From VAZQ01 sp963841705 (GTDB lineage: Bacteria; Pseudomonadota; Alphaproteobacteria; Rhizobiales; Xanthobacteraceae): 64,000 nucleotides of DNA. Position 1 is the stretch's first letter, and every line of letters begins with the position of its first letter. A model generated the notes under the pieces. It was not told the origin of the DNA and ran no database searches. It saw nothing but the letters and a program-made list of their open reading frames with translations. The translations under genes were made by a program, and so were the position numbers. Location: NCBI GenBank assembly GCA_963841705.1, contig CAWJDY010000075.1:17979-81978 (forward strand), written 5' to 3'. Shown in pieces: positions 23,732 through 32,974 of the stretch.

Positions 23732-25453
23732 TTAAACTAACCCGCCCTGCGGGATCGCCGGGCGCAGGAAAGCGAAGTCACAGCCTTCATCGGCTCCGAG
23801 GATCTCCTGCGCGTACAGCTTGGCATAGCCGCGCTCGGGCTGCCTTTCGATGCGGGATATTTCCGCAGCGCGCCGCCCCAGCTCGCGCTCCTCCACCAGG
23901 AGATCGATGCGCCGCTCCTTCACCGACAGGCGAACCCGGTCGCCATTGCGTACCAGGGCAAGCGGCCCGCCGGAGGCGGTATCGGGCGTCACGTGCAGGA
24001 CGATCGTGCCGAAAGCTGTGCCGCTCATCCGCGCGTCGGAAATGCGGATCATGTCCTTTACGCCCTGCTGAGCCAGCTTCTTGGGAATAGGCAGGTAGCC
24101 TGCTTCCGGCATGCAGGAGGGCGAATGCGGACCGGCGTTCTGCAGTACCAGCACATCCCGCGCAGTGACGTCGAGCACGGGGTCGTCGATCCGCGCCGAG
24201 AGATCTTCCAGGGAGGAGAACACGACCGCGCGCCCCTCGTGCTCGAACAGTCTGGGATCGGCCGCCGAGCGCTTGAGAATGGCACCGCGCGGCGCAAGAT
24301 TGCCGAACAATGCAATAATCCCACCCTGCGGCTCTATCGGCGTCTCGCGCGCAGCGATGATGGATGGATCCGTGAAGGAAGCCCCCTCGGACGCGAGGCG
24401 CTCGCCGAGCGTCTCCCCCGTCACCGTCATGCAGTCGAGATGCAGGAGCGGCTTGAGCTCGCGCAGCAGCGCGCCCATGCCTCCGCTCGCATGGAAGTCC
24501 TCCATGTAGCCGTTACCGACCGGCTTGAGGTTGACCAGCACCGGGGTGGATTCCGAGAGCCGGTTGACGTCTTCGAGCGACACCTTGACCCTCGCTCGAC
24601 CGGCGATGGCCGTCAGATGGATCACGGCATTGGTCGAGCCGCCCAGCGCAAGCAGCACGCGCAACGCGTTCTCGACCGCCTTCTTACCGATGATGCGCTC
24701 AGGCGTGCGCCCCGATCCGATCAGCTTCACCGCCGCCATGCCCGTCGCTTCGGCCGCGCGCAGGCGGTCGGCATGCACCGCCGGGATCGCTGCGGTGCCG
24801 GGCAGAATGAGGCCGAGGGCTTCGACCAGGCACGCCATGGTCGAAGCCGTTCCCATCACGGCGCAGGTGCCGGAAGTCACGGCGAGCTGGCCTTCGACTT
24901 GCGTGATTTCGGATTCGCTCACCTCACCGGCACGGTAGCGCGCCCAGAAGCGGCGGCAGTCGGTGCAGGCGCCGAGCCGCTCGCCGCGGTGCCGGCCGGT
25001 CATCATCGGGCCCGCCACCAGCATGATCGCTGGCTTGTCCGCGGAGACCGCACCCATGAGCTGCGCCGGCACGGTCTTGTCGCACCCCCCCATGAGCACG
25101 ACCGCGTCCATCGGCTGCGATCGGATCATCTCCTCCGTGTCGATCGCCATCAGGTTGCGGTATTTGAGGCTCGTGGGGTTGAGAAACACTTCGCCCAGCG
25201 AGACCGTCGGAAATTCGAGCGGCAATGCGCCCGCGGCGACGACGCCGCGTTTGACCGCCTCCAGGAGCTCGGGGAAATGGCGGTGGCAGTTGTTGAACCC
25301 GGACGGCGTATAGGCAATCCCCACCACCGGTCGGCCGAGCATAGTGCCCGAATAGCCCATGGACTGAGCGAACGAGCGTCGCAGGTAGAGCGAGAAGTCC
25401 CGGTCGCCATAGTTGGTAAGACCGTTCGCAAGCCCCTGCACGCGTTCCGGCAT
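23732..25453 (-). CDS. IlvD/Edd-family dehydratase (sugar-acid type)
   Basis: A 573-residue Fe-S dehydratase related to dihydroxy-acid and sugar-acid dehydratases. Cluster and Mg ligands lie in VVLMGGCDKTVPAQLMGA, GACTDCRRFW and TSGTCAVMGTASTM; the C-terminal domain has PHSPSCMPEAGYLP and ISDARMSGTAFGTIVLHVTP with the catalytic Ser region. Its sequence pattern (GACTDCRR, length under 600) is more like arabinonate/xylonate dehydratases than biosynthetic IlvD, so a role in sugar-acid or aliphatic catabolism is inferred. ATG 25453 with AAGGA is preferred over an upstream TTG at 25471. First gene of the four-gene cluster and divergent from hemA. Confidence 0.88.
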   Translation of the reverse strand: MPERVQGLANGLTNYGDRDFSLYLRRSFAQSMGYSGTMLGRPVVGIAYTPSGFNNCHRHFPELLEAVKRGVVAAGALPLEFPTVSLGEVFLNPTSLKYRNLMAIDTEEMIRSQPMDAVVLMGGCDKTVPAQLMGAVSADKPAIMLVAGPMMTGRHRGERLGACTDCRRFWARYRAGEVSESEITQVEGQLAVTSGTCAVMGTASTMACLVEALGLILPGTAAIPAVHADRLRAAEATGMAAVKLIGSGRTPERIIGKKAVENALRVLLALGGSTNAVIHLTAIAGRARVKVSLEDVNRLSESTPVLVNLKPVGNGYMEDFHASGGMGALLRELKPLLHLDCMTVTGETLGERLASEGASFTDPSIIAARETPIEPQGGIIALFGNLAPRGAILKRSAADPRLFEHEGRAVVFSSLEDLSARIDDPVLDVTARDVLVLQNAGPHSPSCMPEAGYLPIPKKLAQQGVKDMIRISDARMSGTAFGTIVLHVTPDTASGGPLALVRNGDRVRLSVKERRIDLLVEERELGRRAAEISRIERQPERGYAKLYAQEILGADEGCDFAFLRPAIPQGGLV

Positions 25454-25487
25454 TGGATGTTCCTTGCTCAATTTTGGCTGTTCTTGC

Positions 25488-25501
25488 TTGATTTATCTCA
25501 A
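25488..25501. promoter_or_regulatory. Possible FNR/FixK-type box upstream of hemA
   Basis: TTGAT-TTAT-CTCAA is one mismatch from the TTGAT-N4-ATCAA consensus bound by FNR/FixK-type regulators. It lies 92 bases before the hemA ATG and 35 bases before the divergent dehydratase ATG. Oxygen control of hemA is known in Bradyrhizobium japonicum, which makes the site plausible. Binding is inferred. Confidence 0.4.
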
Positions 25502-25592
25502 TTTCAGGCGGATCGGACTGGCCTATTAGCGCCTCGACATGGTACCCGAAAGACGGTTAAAAACGGTTCTAAAGAAGAGTTCTCGGTGCGAG

Positions 25593-26822
25593 ATGAACTA
25601 CCAGCGGTATTTCGAGGACGCGCTTCGACAGCTTCGTGATGAGCGGCGCTATCGCGTGTTTGCCGATCTGGAGCGGCTCGCCGGGCGCTTTCCGCACGCA
25701 ATCTGGCATTCGCCGAACGGACCCCGCCCGGTGATCGTGTGGTGCTCTAACGACTATCTTGGAATGGCGCAGCACCCCAAAGTGATCGGGGCCATGGTGG
25801 CAACCGCGACCCGCATGGGTACGGGCGCGGGCGGCACGCGCAACATCGCCGGCACGCATCATCCTCTGGTCGAGCTCGAAGGCGAGCTCGCGGATCTGCA
25901 CGGAAAGGCAGCGGCCCTTGTCTTCACCTCCGGCTACGTCTCCAACGAGACCGGGATCGCCACCATTGCCAGGCTCCTGCCGGACTGTCTGATCCTCTCG
26001 GATCAATTGAACCACAATTCCATGATCGAGGGCGTCCGGCAATCCCGGTGCGAGAAGCAGATCTTCCGCCACAACGACATGGAGGATCTCGAACACTTGC
26101 TGCGGGCGACCGCACCGGACCGTCCCAAGCTTATCGTGTTCGAGACGCTTTATTCCATGGATGGCGACGTGGCGCCGATCCATCGCATCTGCGATCTCGC
26201 CGGGCGCTACGGGGCCATGACCTATGCGGACGAGGTGCACGCCGTGGGAATGTACGGGCCCCGCGGCGGCGGTCAGTCCGAGCAGCAAGGCGCGATGGCG
26301 CGGCTGGACGTGATCGAAGGAACACTGGCCAAGGCGTTCGGCTGCCTGGGAGGCTACATCACCGGCAGCGCCGCGCTCATCGATGCGGTGCGCAGTTATG
26401 CACCCGGTTTCATATTCACCACCGCGCTGCCGCCGGCGATTTGTGCTGCCGCGGCTGCGGCTATTCGCCACCTCAAGGCGTCGAGCTTCGAACGCGAGCG
26501 CCATCAGGTGCGCGCCGCCCGGGTGAAGGCTGTACTCAGCTCCGCCGGACTTCCCGTCATGGGCAGCGATACGCACATCGTGCCGGTGCTCGTGGGCGAG
26601 CCGGAGAAATGCAAGCAGGCGACCGATCTGCTGCTTTGCGAGCACGGCATCTATATCCAGCCGATCAACTATCCGACTGTGCCAAAGGGGAGCGAGCGGC
26701 TGCGCATAACGCCCTCGCCCTATCACGATGATGCGATGATCTATACCCTGTCCGAGGCCCTGCTCGACGTATGGGAGCGCCTCGCTCTGCCGCTGAGACG
26801 GCGCGCTGTCGCGGCGGAATAA
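25593..26822 (+). CDS. hemA: 5-aminolevulinate synthase
   Basis: PLP enzyme that condenses glycine with succinyl-CoA, the first step of heme synthesis in alphaproteobacteria. The 409-residue sequence starts MNYQRYFEDALRQLRDERRY and carries VWCSNDYLGMAQHP, GTGAGGTRNIAGTHHPLVEL, the PLP-contact Asp in TYADEVHAVGMYG and the Schiff-base Lys in EGTLAKAFGCLGGYITG (near 247). ATG 25593 matches family starts; the frame is open upstream but that part is unlike ALAS, and the ribosome-binding site is weak. A possible anaerobic regulatory box lies upstream. The product supplies the oxidase genes at 43-49 kb with heme. Confidence 0.97.
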   Translation: MNYQRYFEDALRQLRDERRYRVFADLERLAGRFPHAIWHSPNGPRPVIVWCSNDYLGMAQHPKVIGAMVATATRMGTGAGGTRNIAGTHHPLVELEGELADLHGKAAALVFTSGYVSNETGIATIARLLPDCLILSDQLNHNSMIEGVRQSRCEKQIFRHNDMEDLEHLLRATAPDRPKLIVFETLYSMDGDVAPIHRICDLAGRYGAMTYADEVHAVGMYGPRGGGQSEQQGAMARLDVIEGTLAKAFGCLGGYITGSAALIDAVRSYAPGFIFTTALPPAICAAAAAAIRHLKASSFERERHQVRAARVKAVLSSAGLPVMGSDTHIVPVLVGEPEKCKQATDLLLCEHGIYIQPINYPTVPKGSERLRITPSPYHDDAMIYTLSEALLDVWERLALPLRRRAVAAE

Positions 26823-26861
26823 TCGGCCCCACGGATCGACCTCATTGCGTATCGCCTTGTT

Positions 26862-26889
26862 GTAGGGGTGGGTTTCAAACCCGCCCTAC
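26862..26889. repeat. GTAGGGGTG palindrome with GGTTTCAAACC core
   Basis: GTAGGGGTGGGTTTCAAACC continues to CGCCCTAC, giving a nearly perfect 28-base palindrome in the short gap between convergent hemA and the AbrB-family gene. A terminator-like role is plausible. Confidence 0.7.
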
Positions 26890-26925
26890 GTTTGCCGGAG
26901 TAGCACGCGGGCGTCGACAATAACC

Positions 26926-28014
26926 TCAATCGTCGTACCCCGGCCGTTGCCAACGCTTGGGCAAAGGAACCAGCGGACCGCGGGCGAGCCGGCGTGCGGC
27001 GACTGCGACCGCAAGGCTCACGACCAGAAACCGCACCAGATGGTGTGCGCCCACGTAGATGGGATCGAGGTGCAAAGCCAGCGCCAACACCATCATGGTG
27101 TCCTGCGCACCCGGTGCAAAGGCGACGGCAACGTCGGCCAAGCTAAACGGCAGGATCGCCACCACCAGCAGAGCAAACGCGGCGGCGATCACCGCTGCCA
27201 CCGCGAATGAGCCGAAGGCTGCACCGAGATATCCCAGCAACAGGCGCGGGCTGGTATTGGCAAAGCGCGCGCCCGCCACAGCGCCGAGCGTGACCACGCC
27301 GGCACTTCCGATCCACCACGGCAACGACGCATGAATGAGCCCGGTGCCATGCGGAGCTCCGGACCCGGCCATCGCGCCGAACATCAGTCCTCCGGGAAAT
27401 CTGATGTGCAGCATGAGCAACGCAACTGCCGAGGAGATGATGACGAGCGTGGTGAGCTCAGTGAAGGAGGGGACGGTGCCACCCCGGACCAATCCAGCCG
27501 CCCCGATTGCCGAACCGAACAATGCAAGTCCCGAAGGCAGGCCCACCACGATCAATAGGACGCGCATGACATGCACGATGGCCATGCCGCGGATATCGGC
27601 GTGGAGCTCGGCCGAGAGCGCCATCACCTGCGCCATGGAGCCAGGGCTTGCGCCGAGCAACGCCGATAACGGGTCCCACCGGTGCACCCAACGCAGATAA
27701 TACGTGGTACCGATGAACATGACGGTTGAGGACGCGATCAGAAGCACCACGCTCAGCGGCCAGGACGCAATCCCGTACAGCGTTTCCGGTGTTACCACTG
27801 CACCAAGGAGGATGCCGATCAGCACGAAGCAGATGCGGGCGACTAGCAACGGCACCCGGACCGGCCGGCCGGCCAGCGCGGCGACTGCGACGGCCAGCAT
27901 GGATCCCGACACCAACCCGCCCGGCAATCCGAGGAGCTGAAAGATCAGCGCGCCCGCAGCTGCCGTGAGCAGCGTCTCGGCGATGTGGAGCATGTCAGTT
28001 GGGGCTGAGCTCAT
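26926..28014 (-). CDS. AbrB family integral membrane protein (PF05145)
   Basis: A 362-residue polytopic protein with about ten hydrophobic segments in two similar halves. Each half has the family pattern of a Gly/Pro-rich helix (LLGLPGGLVSGSMLAV; RFPGGLMFGAMAGSG) and a loop (GASPGSMAQVMALSAE; FAPGAQDTMMVLALALHLD). The family is often labelled putative ammonia monooxygenase or AbrB regulator, but these names are misleading; a transporter is more likely and the substrate is unknown. The C-terminus ends KRWQRPGYDD in the cytosol. Start ATG 28014. Alone in its transcription unit, convergent with hemA. Confidence 0.85.
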   Translation of the reverse strand: MSSAPTDMLHIAETLLTAAAGALIFQLLGLPGGLVSGSMLAVAVAALAGRPVRVPLLVARICFVLIGILLGAVVTPETLYGIASWPLSVVLLIASSTVMFIGTTYYLRWVHRWDPLSALLGASPGSMAQVMALSAELHADIRGMAIVHVMRVLLIVVGLPSGLALFGSAIGAAGLVRGGTVPSFTELTTLVIISSAVALLMLHIRFPGGLMFGAMAGSGAPHGTGLIHASLPWWIGSAGVVTLGAVAGARFANTSPRLLLGYLGAAFGSFAVAAVIAAAFALLVVAILPFSLADVAVAFAPGAQDTMMVLALALHLDPIYVGAHHLVRFLVVSLAVAVAARRLARGPLVPLPKRWQRPGYDD

Positions 28015-28056
28015 CCAATGGAGCTGCGGTGATGACCGTGTGGCGGGCGGTTGAGG

Positions 28057-28202
28057 CTGTCATTCCGGGGCGCCGGCATGTGGGTCAATACCGATTTGCC
28101 GATGAGATCGGAAACCGCGCGCCTGGACTGGCGTTTCAATCGTTCGGACCTATGGCTATTGCATTCCCGGCTCCCTCGCTGCGCTCGGATCCCCGGAATG
28201 AC
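28057..28202. repeat. GTCATTCCGGGGC...CCCCGGAATGAC repeat
   Basis: The outer arms GTCATTCCGGGGC and CCCCGGAATGAC are inverted copies about 120 bases apart, with CTCGCTGCGCTCGG before the right arm, as in common Rhizobiales intergenic repeats. It fills most of the gap between the divergent AbrB-family and kinase genes. Confidence 0.65.
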
Positions 28203-28284
28203 AATAATTTGTGCTGACCTCGTCTGGGCGAGGCGCTTGCGATAGGATGCGGCTTGACACGCCGCGCCGGCAGGGAACGGCAGA

Positions 28285-31200
28285 ATGAGGCTGGAAGTCT
28301 GGGTCGTTATCGCCGTTGCGCTGGGCTATATTGGCCTTCTGTTCGTTATCGCGACCTACGGCGACCAGATGCGACGGCGCGGGCGCGAAGGCCGCTGGCG
28401 GCGTTTCATCTATCCCTTGTCGCTGGCGATCTATTGCACCTCCTGGACTTTCTTCGGCTCGGTCGGACTTGCATCGCGCACGGGCTTTGATTTCCTGCCC
28501 ATCTACATTGGCCCGATCCTCGTCATCGGGCTTGCCTCGCCCCTCATCACCCGCATCGTGCGGCTCGCCAAAGCACAGAATATCACGTCCATCGCCGATT
28601 TCATCGCCGCGCGCTACGGCAAGGCACAGAGCGTGGCTGCTGCCGTTTCCGTGATCGCGATCGTCGGCACCATTCCATATATCGCGCTGCAGCTCAAAGC
28701 TGTGTCGTCGTCGCTGACCACGATCCTTGTTCACATCGGCCCGTCCAGCGGGGCCATGCAACCAGTGCTCGGCGACATCGCCCTCTATGTTGCCGCCGCT
28801 ATGGCGATCTTTGCCGTCCTGTTCGGCACAAGACATATCGACGCCACCGAGCACCAGGACGGGTTGATGCTGGCGATTGCCGTCGAATCCATGATCAAGC
28901 TCGTCGCCTTTGTTGCCGTTGGCGTATTCGTCACTTTCTGGATGTTCCATGGACCGTTTGCGCTGTTCGGGCAGGCGCTGCGTAACCCGGCGGCAGCAGC
29001 GGCGCTCAGCCGCGAGCCCGCCCTCGGTACGCTCGCAGTCATGACGCTGCTTTCGTTGTCTGCGATCCTCCTGTTGCCCCGACAATTCCACGTCACCGTG
29101 GTGGAGAACAACAACGAGGACGAGATCAAGCGCGCGTCGTGGTTGTTTCCGCTCTATCTCGTGCTGATCAACCTGTTCGTTGTACCAATCGCACTGGCAG
29201 GGCTGCTGACATTTGCCGATCGTCAGGTCGACAGCGATATGTTCGTCCTGGCCCTGCCGCTCGCTGCCAAGTCCGACCTGTTCACGATTGCCGCCTTTAT
29301 CGGTGGCCTGTCCGCCGCGACCGCCATGGTCATCGTGGAATCGGTGGCACTCGGGATCATGTTTTCGAATGACATCGTGATGCCGTTCGTCCTGCAGCGA
29401 CGGGCGAAGCTGATCGCCGGGCGGGAGAATGTCGGACACCTGCTGCTCGCCGTCCGTCGGGCCGCCATCTTCCTCATCATCTCGCTCGCCTATGTCTATT
29501 ATCGGCTGGCCGGGGAGGCGCAGCTTGCCTCGATCGGGCTTCTCTCGTTTGCCGCAGTGGCGCAGCTTGCTCCGGCGTTCTTTGGTGGCCTGATCTGGCG
29601 GCGGGCTACCGCGCGCGGCGCGCTTGCGGGAATGAGCTGCGGAATACTGGTCTGGGCCTACACGCTGCTGCTGCCTAACTTTGCGGACGCTGGCATCATC
29701 GGCCCCTCCCTGCTCGCGGATGGTCCCTGGGGCATCAGCGCACTGCGCCCACAGGCCCTGTTCGGCCTTGACCTGCCGCCACTCGCGCATGGAGCGGTCT
29801 GGACGCTGTCGCTCAATGTTTTGGCCTATGTGATCTTCTCCATCGGGCGCGCGCCCGCTTCGGTGGAGCGTCTCCAAGCCGACCTGTTCGTTCCTTCCGC
29901 GCTCACGCCGATTCCCTCCAGCTTTCGCTTGCGGCGCTCCGCGGTAACTGTCGAGGAGCTGATCACCACGGTTGGCCGCTATCTGGGCGAGGAACGCTCC
30001 CGCACGTCATTCGACAGCTACGCGCTGACACGCGGCATGAGCCTTGATGCAAAGGCCGACGCGGACTTTCAGCTGCTGCGCTATGCCGAGCATCTGCTAG
30101 CGTCCGCAATCGGAGCGGCATCGTCGCGCCTCGTCCTCTCGCTCCTCCTGCGCAAGCGCACGGTCTCGACCAAAGCTGCCCTCAAGCTGCTCGATGACGC
30201 CAATGCCGCAATTCACTACAATCGTGAGATCCTGCAGACCGCCCTCGATCATGTGCGCCAGGGCATCGCGGTGTTCGATAAGGAGCTGCATCTCGTCTGC
30301 TGGAACCGACAGTTTGGGGAAATGCTTGGATTACCGGCCCAGCTCACGCGCGTAGGCACGAGCCTGGACTCCATTCTGCGCTTCAACGCCGAACACAGCC
30401 CTTGCGCGTCGGAGGCAATCGAAGCTCTCGTGCGCGAGCGACTGGCTCAGTACATCGCGAGCGGGGAGCCGTTCCGCGAGCGCTTCGCGGACCGCGACCT
30501 GGTGATGGAAGTGCGCGCAAATCCCATGCCCGACGGCGGCATCGTGACAACGTTCACCGATATCACACCAACGGTAAAGGCGGCCGAGGAGCTCGAGCGC
30601 GCCAACGAATCACTCGAAAGACGGGTGCAGGAACGCACCGAGGAGCTCACCCGCCTCAACCACGAGCTTGCGCGCGCGAAGGCAGAGGCGGACCAAGCCA
30701 ATGTCTCGAAGACCCGATTTCTTGCCGCGGCCAGTCACGACATTTTGCAGCCGCTCAATGCCGCGCGTCTCTACGTCACCAGCCTGGTCGAGCGGCAGGC
30801 CGCCGGCACCGATGCCCAGTTGGTCGGGAATATCGATGCGTCGCTCGATGCCGTGGAAGAGATCTTCGGTGCCTTGCTCGATATTTCCCGCCTCGACAGT
30901 GGGGCCATGAAGCCTGAAATCTCCGTCTTTCGGATCGATGACCTGCTCCGCCAGCTCGAAGTGGAGTTTGCGCCTTTGGCAAAGGAGAAAGGGCTCGAGC
31001 TCAACTTTGTGCCCTGCTCACTCGTTGTGCAGTCTGATCGGCGCCTGCTTCGGCGTCTGTTGCAGAACCTGGTATCCAACGCGATCAAATACACGCTCAA
31101 AGGGCGCGTGCTGGTGGGATGCCGGCGCCGGAGAGGAGTCCTGCGCATCGACGTCTGCGATACCGGACTTGGCATTCCGGCAACGCAGAAGCAGGCCATC

Positions 31201-31809
31201 TTCCGCGAGTTTCATCGGCTCGACCGCGGTGCCAAGGTAGCCCGCGGCCTTGGCCTTGGACTTTCCATTGTCGAGCGCATTGCGCGCGTGCTCGATCACA
31301 AGCTCGCCGTCGAGTCGGCGGTCGGTCGCGGCTCGCGCTTCTCAGCAGAAGTACCGCGATCCGCGACGGCACCCGTCGGCTACCCACAACAGCCGCCGCG
31401 CGAGGTCGATCGCGCTCAGCTTTCCGGAATGAGCGTGCTGTGCGTGGATAACGACCTCGCCATTCTCGATGGGATGGAGTCCCTGCTGGCGGGCTGGGGA
31501 TGTAGCGTCCTCAAAGCCACGGAGCTTGCGAGCGCGACCCAACGGATAGCGCAAGCCAAGGTGTCCGTTGATGGCTTGCTTGTCGATTATCATCTCGACC
31601 ATGGGGACGGCATCGCAACCATCCGAGCACTGCGTCGGCGCTTCGGCGCCGATCTGTCCGCCATCTTGATCACTGCTGACCGCAGCCCGGGGGTGCGGGA
31701 GGAGGCGCGCGCAAACGACATTCAGGTGCTCAACAAGCCGCTCAAGCCCGCGGCTTTGCGCGCGCTGCTGGCGCAATGGCGCCTCCAGCGCGTCGCCGCC
31801 GCGGAGTAG
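28285..31809 (+). CDS. CrbS-like hybrid histidine kinase with symporter domain
   Basis: A 1174-residue inner-membrane sensor. Residues 1-500 form a sodium:solute symporter (SLC5)-like domain of about 12-13 helices (YCTSWTFFGSVGLASRTGFD, then the LPIYIGPIL region). A linker and PAS domain follow (near 650, HVRQGIAVFDKELHLVCWNR), then a coiled coil, HisKA (AASHDILQPLNAARL, phospho-His near 819), HATPase (NLVSNAIKY, DTGLGI, GLGLGLSI) and a C-terminal receiver (LLVDYHLDHGDG, Asp near 1098). This architecture matches CrbS/MxtR kinases that respond to acetate or carbon state and act through a LuxR-type regulator. That regulator gene is convergent, three bases away. Confidence 0.9.
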   Translation: MRLEVWVVIAVALGYIGLLFVIATYGDQMRRRGREGRWRRFIYPLSLAIYCTSWTFFGSVGLASRTGFDFLPIYIGPILVIGLASPLITRIVRLAKAQNITSIADFIAARYGKAQSVAAAVSVIAIVGTIPYIALQLKAVSSSLTTILVHIGPSSGAMQPVLGDIALYVAAAMAIFAVLFGTRHIDATEHQDGLMLAIAVESMIKLVAFVAVGVFVTFWMFHGPFALFGQALRNPAAAAALSREPALGTLAVMTLLSLSAILLLPRQFHVTVVENNNEDEIKRASWLFPLYLVLINLFVVPIALAGLLTFADRQVDSDMFVLALPLAAKSDLFTIAAFIGGLSAATAMVIVESVALGIMFSNDIVMPFVLQRRAKLIAGRENVGHLLLAVRRAAIFLIISLAYVYYRLAGEAQLASIGLLSFAAVAQLAPAFFGGLIWRRATARGALAGMSCGILVWAYTLLLPNFADAGIIGPSLLADGPWGISALRPQALFGLDLPPLAHGAVWTLSLNVLAYVIFSIGRAPASVERLQADLFVPSALTPIPSSFRLRRSAVTVEELITTVGRYLGEERSRTSFDSYALTRGMSLDAKADADFQLLRYAEHLLASAIGAASSRLVLSLLLRKRTVSTKAALKLLDDANAAIHYNREILQTALDHVRQGIAVFDKELHLVCWNRQFGEMLGLPAQLTRVGTSLDSILRFNAEHSPCASEAIEALVRERLAQYIASGEPFRERFADRDLVMEVRANPMPDGGIVTTFTDITPTVKAAEELERANESLERRVQERTEELTRLNHELARAKAEADQANVSKTRFLAAASHDILQPLNAARLYVTSLVERQAAGTDAQLVGNIDASLDAVEEIFGALLDISRLDSGAMKPEISVFRIDDLLRQLEVEFAPLAKEKGLELNFVPCSLVVQSDRRLLRRLLQNLVSNAIKYTLKGRVLVGCRRRRGVLRIDVCDTGLGIPATQKQAIFREFHRLDRGAKVARGLGLGLSIVERIARVLDHKLAVESAVGRGSRFSAEVPRSATAPVGYPQQPPREVDRAQLSGMSVLCVDNDLAILDGMESLLAGWGCSVLKATELASATQRIAQAKVSVDGLLVDYHLDHGDGIATIRALRRRFGADLSAILITADRSPGVREEARANDIQVLNKPLKPAALRALLAQWRLQRVAAAE

Positions 31810-31812
31810 CGC

Positions 31813-32481
31813 CTAAGGCGAGTGCGGCGATTGGCCGAGCTCGATCTTCGCCGCGGCAATCACCGCCTGGGTCCGGCTGTCCACCCCGAGCTTCTGCAGG
31901 ATGGCGGACACGTGTGCCTTCACTGTCGCTTCCGAGACGCCGAGCTCGTAGGCGATCTGCTTGTTGAGGAGGCCCTCGGAGAGCATCATCAAGACGCGCA
32001 CTTGCTGCGGCGTGAGCGAGCTGAGCCGCCGCATCAAATTCGCGCTCTGCGTATCGGAAGGCGCGCCGAGATCTACGTCGGGGGGCGTCCATATCCCGCC
32101 CTCGAGCACACGCGTGATGGCCGCACGCATGGCATCGATGCCGAGCGTCTTGGGAATGAACCCCGAAGCCCCGAAATCCATGCAGCGGCGAATCACTTCA
32201 GGATCGTCGTTGGCGGAAACGACGATGATCGGAACGCTCGGATATTGCGCGCGCAAGTACATCAGACCCGAGAACCCGCGCACCCCTGGCATGGAGAGAT
32301 CGAGCAGAATGATATCGATCTCGGCTCCGCGCTCGAGGAGCTTGCTCACCTCATCGAACGACCCGGCCTGCGCAATGTCGGCGTGCTCGAACAGTCCCGC
32401 AACCGCCTCGCATAAAGCTCCGCGAAAAAGCGGATGATCGTCCGCAATGATCAGGCGCGTCGATTCGCCTAGGCGCTTCAT
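31813..32481 (-). CDS. CrbR-like LuxR-family response regulator
   Basis: A 222-residue two-domain regulator: receiver domain (LIIADDHPLFRGAL; phospho-Asp in IDIILLDLSMPGV; PIIVVSANDDPEV; conserved Lys in GFIPKTL) and a C-terminal helix-turn-helix (SLTPQQVRVLMMLSEGLLNK, then ELGVSEATVKAHVSAILQKL). It is the expected output partner of the convergent hybrid kinase; in Vibrio and Pseudomonas the equivalent CrbR/ErdR activates acetyl-CoA synthetase. ATG 32481 (MKRLGESTRL) is chosen. Upstream lies a broken symporter gene on the other strand, the gene class usually beside this pair. Confidence 0.9.
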   Translation of the reverse strand: MKRLGESTRLIIADDHPLFRGALCEAVAGLFEHADIAQAGSFDEVSKLLERGAEIDIILLDLSMPGVRGFSGLMYLRAQYPSVPIIVVSANDDPEVIRRCMDFGASGFIPKTLGIDAMRAAITRVLEGGIWTPPDVDLGAPSDTQSANLMRRLSSLTPQQVRVLMMLSEGLLNKQIAYELGVSEATVKAHVSAILQKLGVDSRTQAVIAAAKIELGQSPHSP

Positions 32482-32547
32482 CCGGTCCCGCCGGGGGTGC
32501 TCTGTGAGTGCAACATTGTGCAAGATATCACAGTTCGGGATGCGCTG

Positions 32548-32974
32548 GTGGGGCAAATCGGAGTGATGGGAATCTGGTGGAGGCGCACCACCACGGCAGG
32601 CGCCATCGCCGGGATGCTGTCAGGCTTCGGTATCTCGCTGTTCTATCTCCTCGTCACTCGCTTCTTTCAACAGGCAGGTATTGTCCAATTCGGCATGTGG
32701 CCCTTGGCAGATCCGGCGAATGGCCTGCCTCTGGTCGATGCCGCGGATGCTCTCTCCCATCTGCAGTGGCTTGAGGACGTGCCGGCGAGCGCAGCAAACC
32801 CGCTGGCCTCGCGCACCGGCTGGCTCAACGTCAGCAGCTCCGCCTGCGGGGATTTTCGGGCTGATTGCCGGATTCGCCGTCACCGCCGGCCTTTCGCTGC
32901 TGGGCAAGGAGCCCAGCGCCAGGGAGCGCGAGCAGATCGAGGCCCTGAGCCTGCCGGGCCTGGGGAATCCGTAG
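32548..32974 (+). pseudogene. Sodium:solute (acetate-type) symporter 3' remnant, frameshifted
   Basis: From about 32548 the frame reads GVMGIWWRRTTTAGAIAGML and on through FGISLFYLLVTRFFQQAG, ADPANGLPLV and WLEDVPASAANPLASRTGWL, typical of the last two helices of VC_2705/ActP-type cation:acetate symporters. Near 32835-32850 the match shifts frame to GIFGLIAGFAVTAGLSLLGK and ends with a normal charged tail (REREQIEALSLPGLGNP) at 32974. The N-terminal 80 percent is absent. It is therefore a truncated, frameshifted pseudogene, next to a sensor pair that in other bacteria controls such a transporter. Its stop codon lies in a dispersed repeat. Confidence 0.75.

Noticed and set aside
28156..29877. 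573-codon minus-strand frame opposite the hybrid kinase
   Set aside because: Low-complexity Arg/Gly/Asp/His content and position opposite the symporter helices mark it as a shadow.
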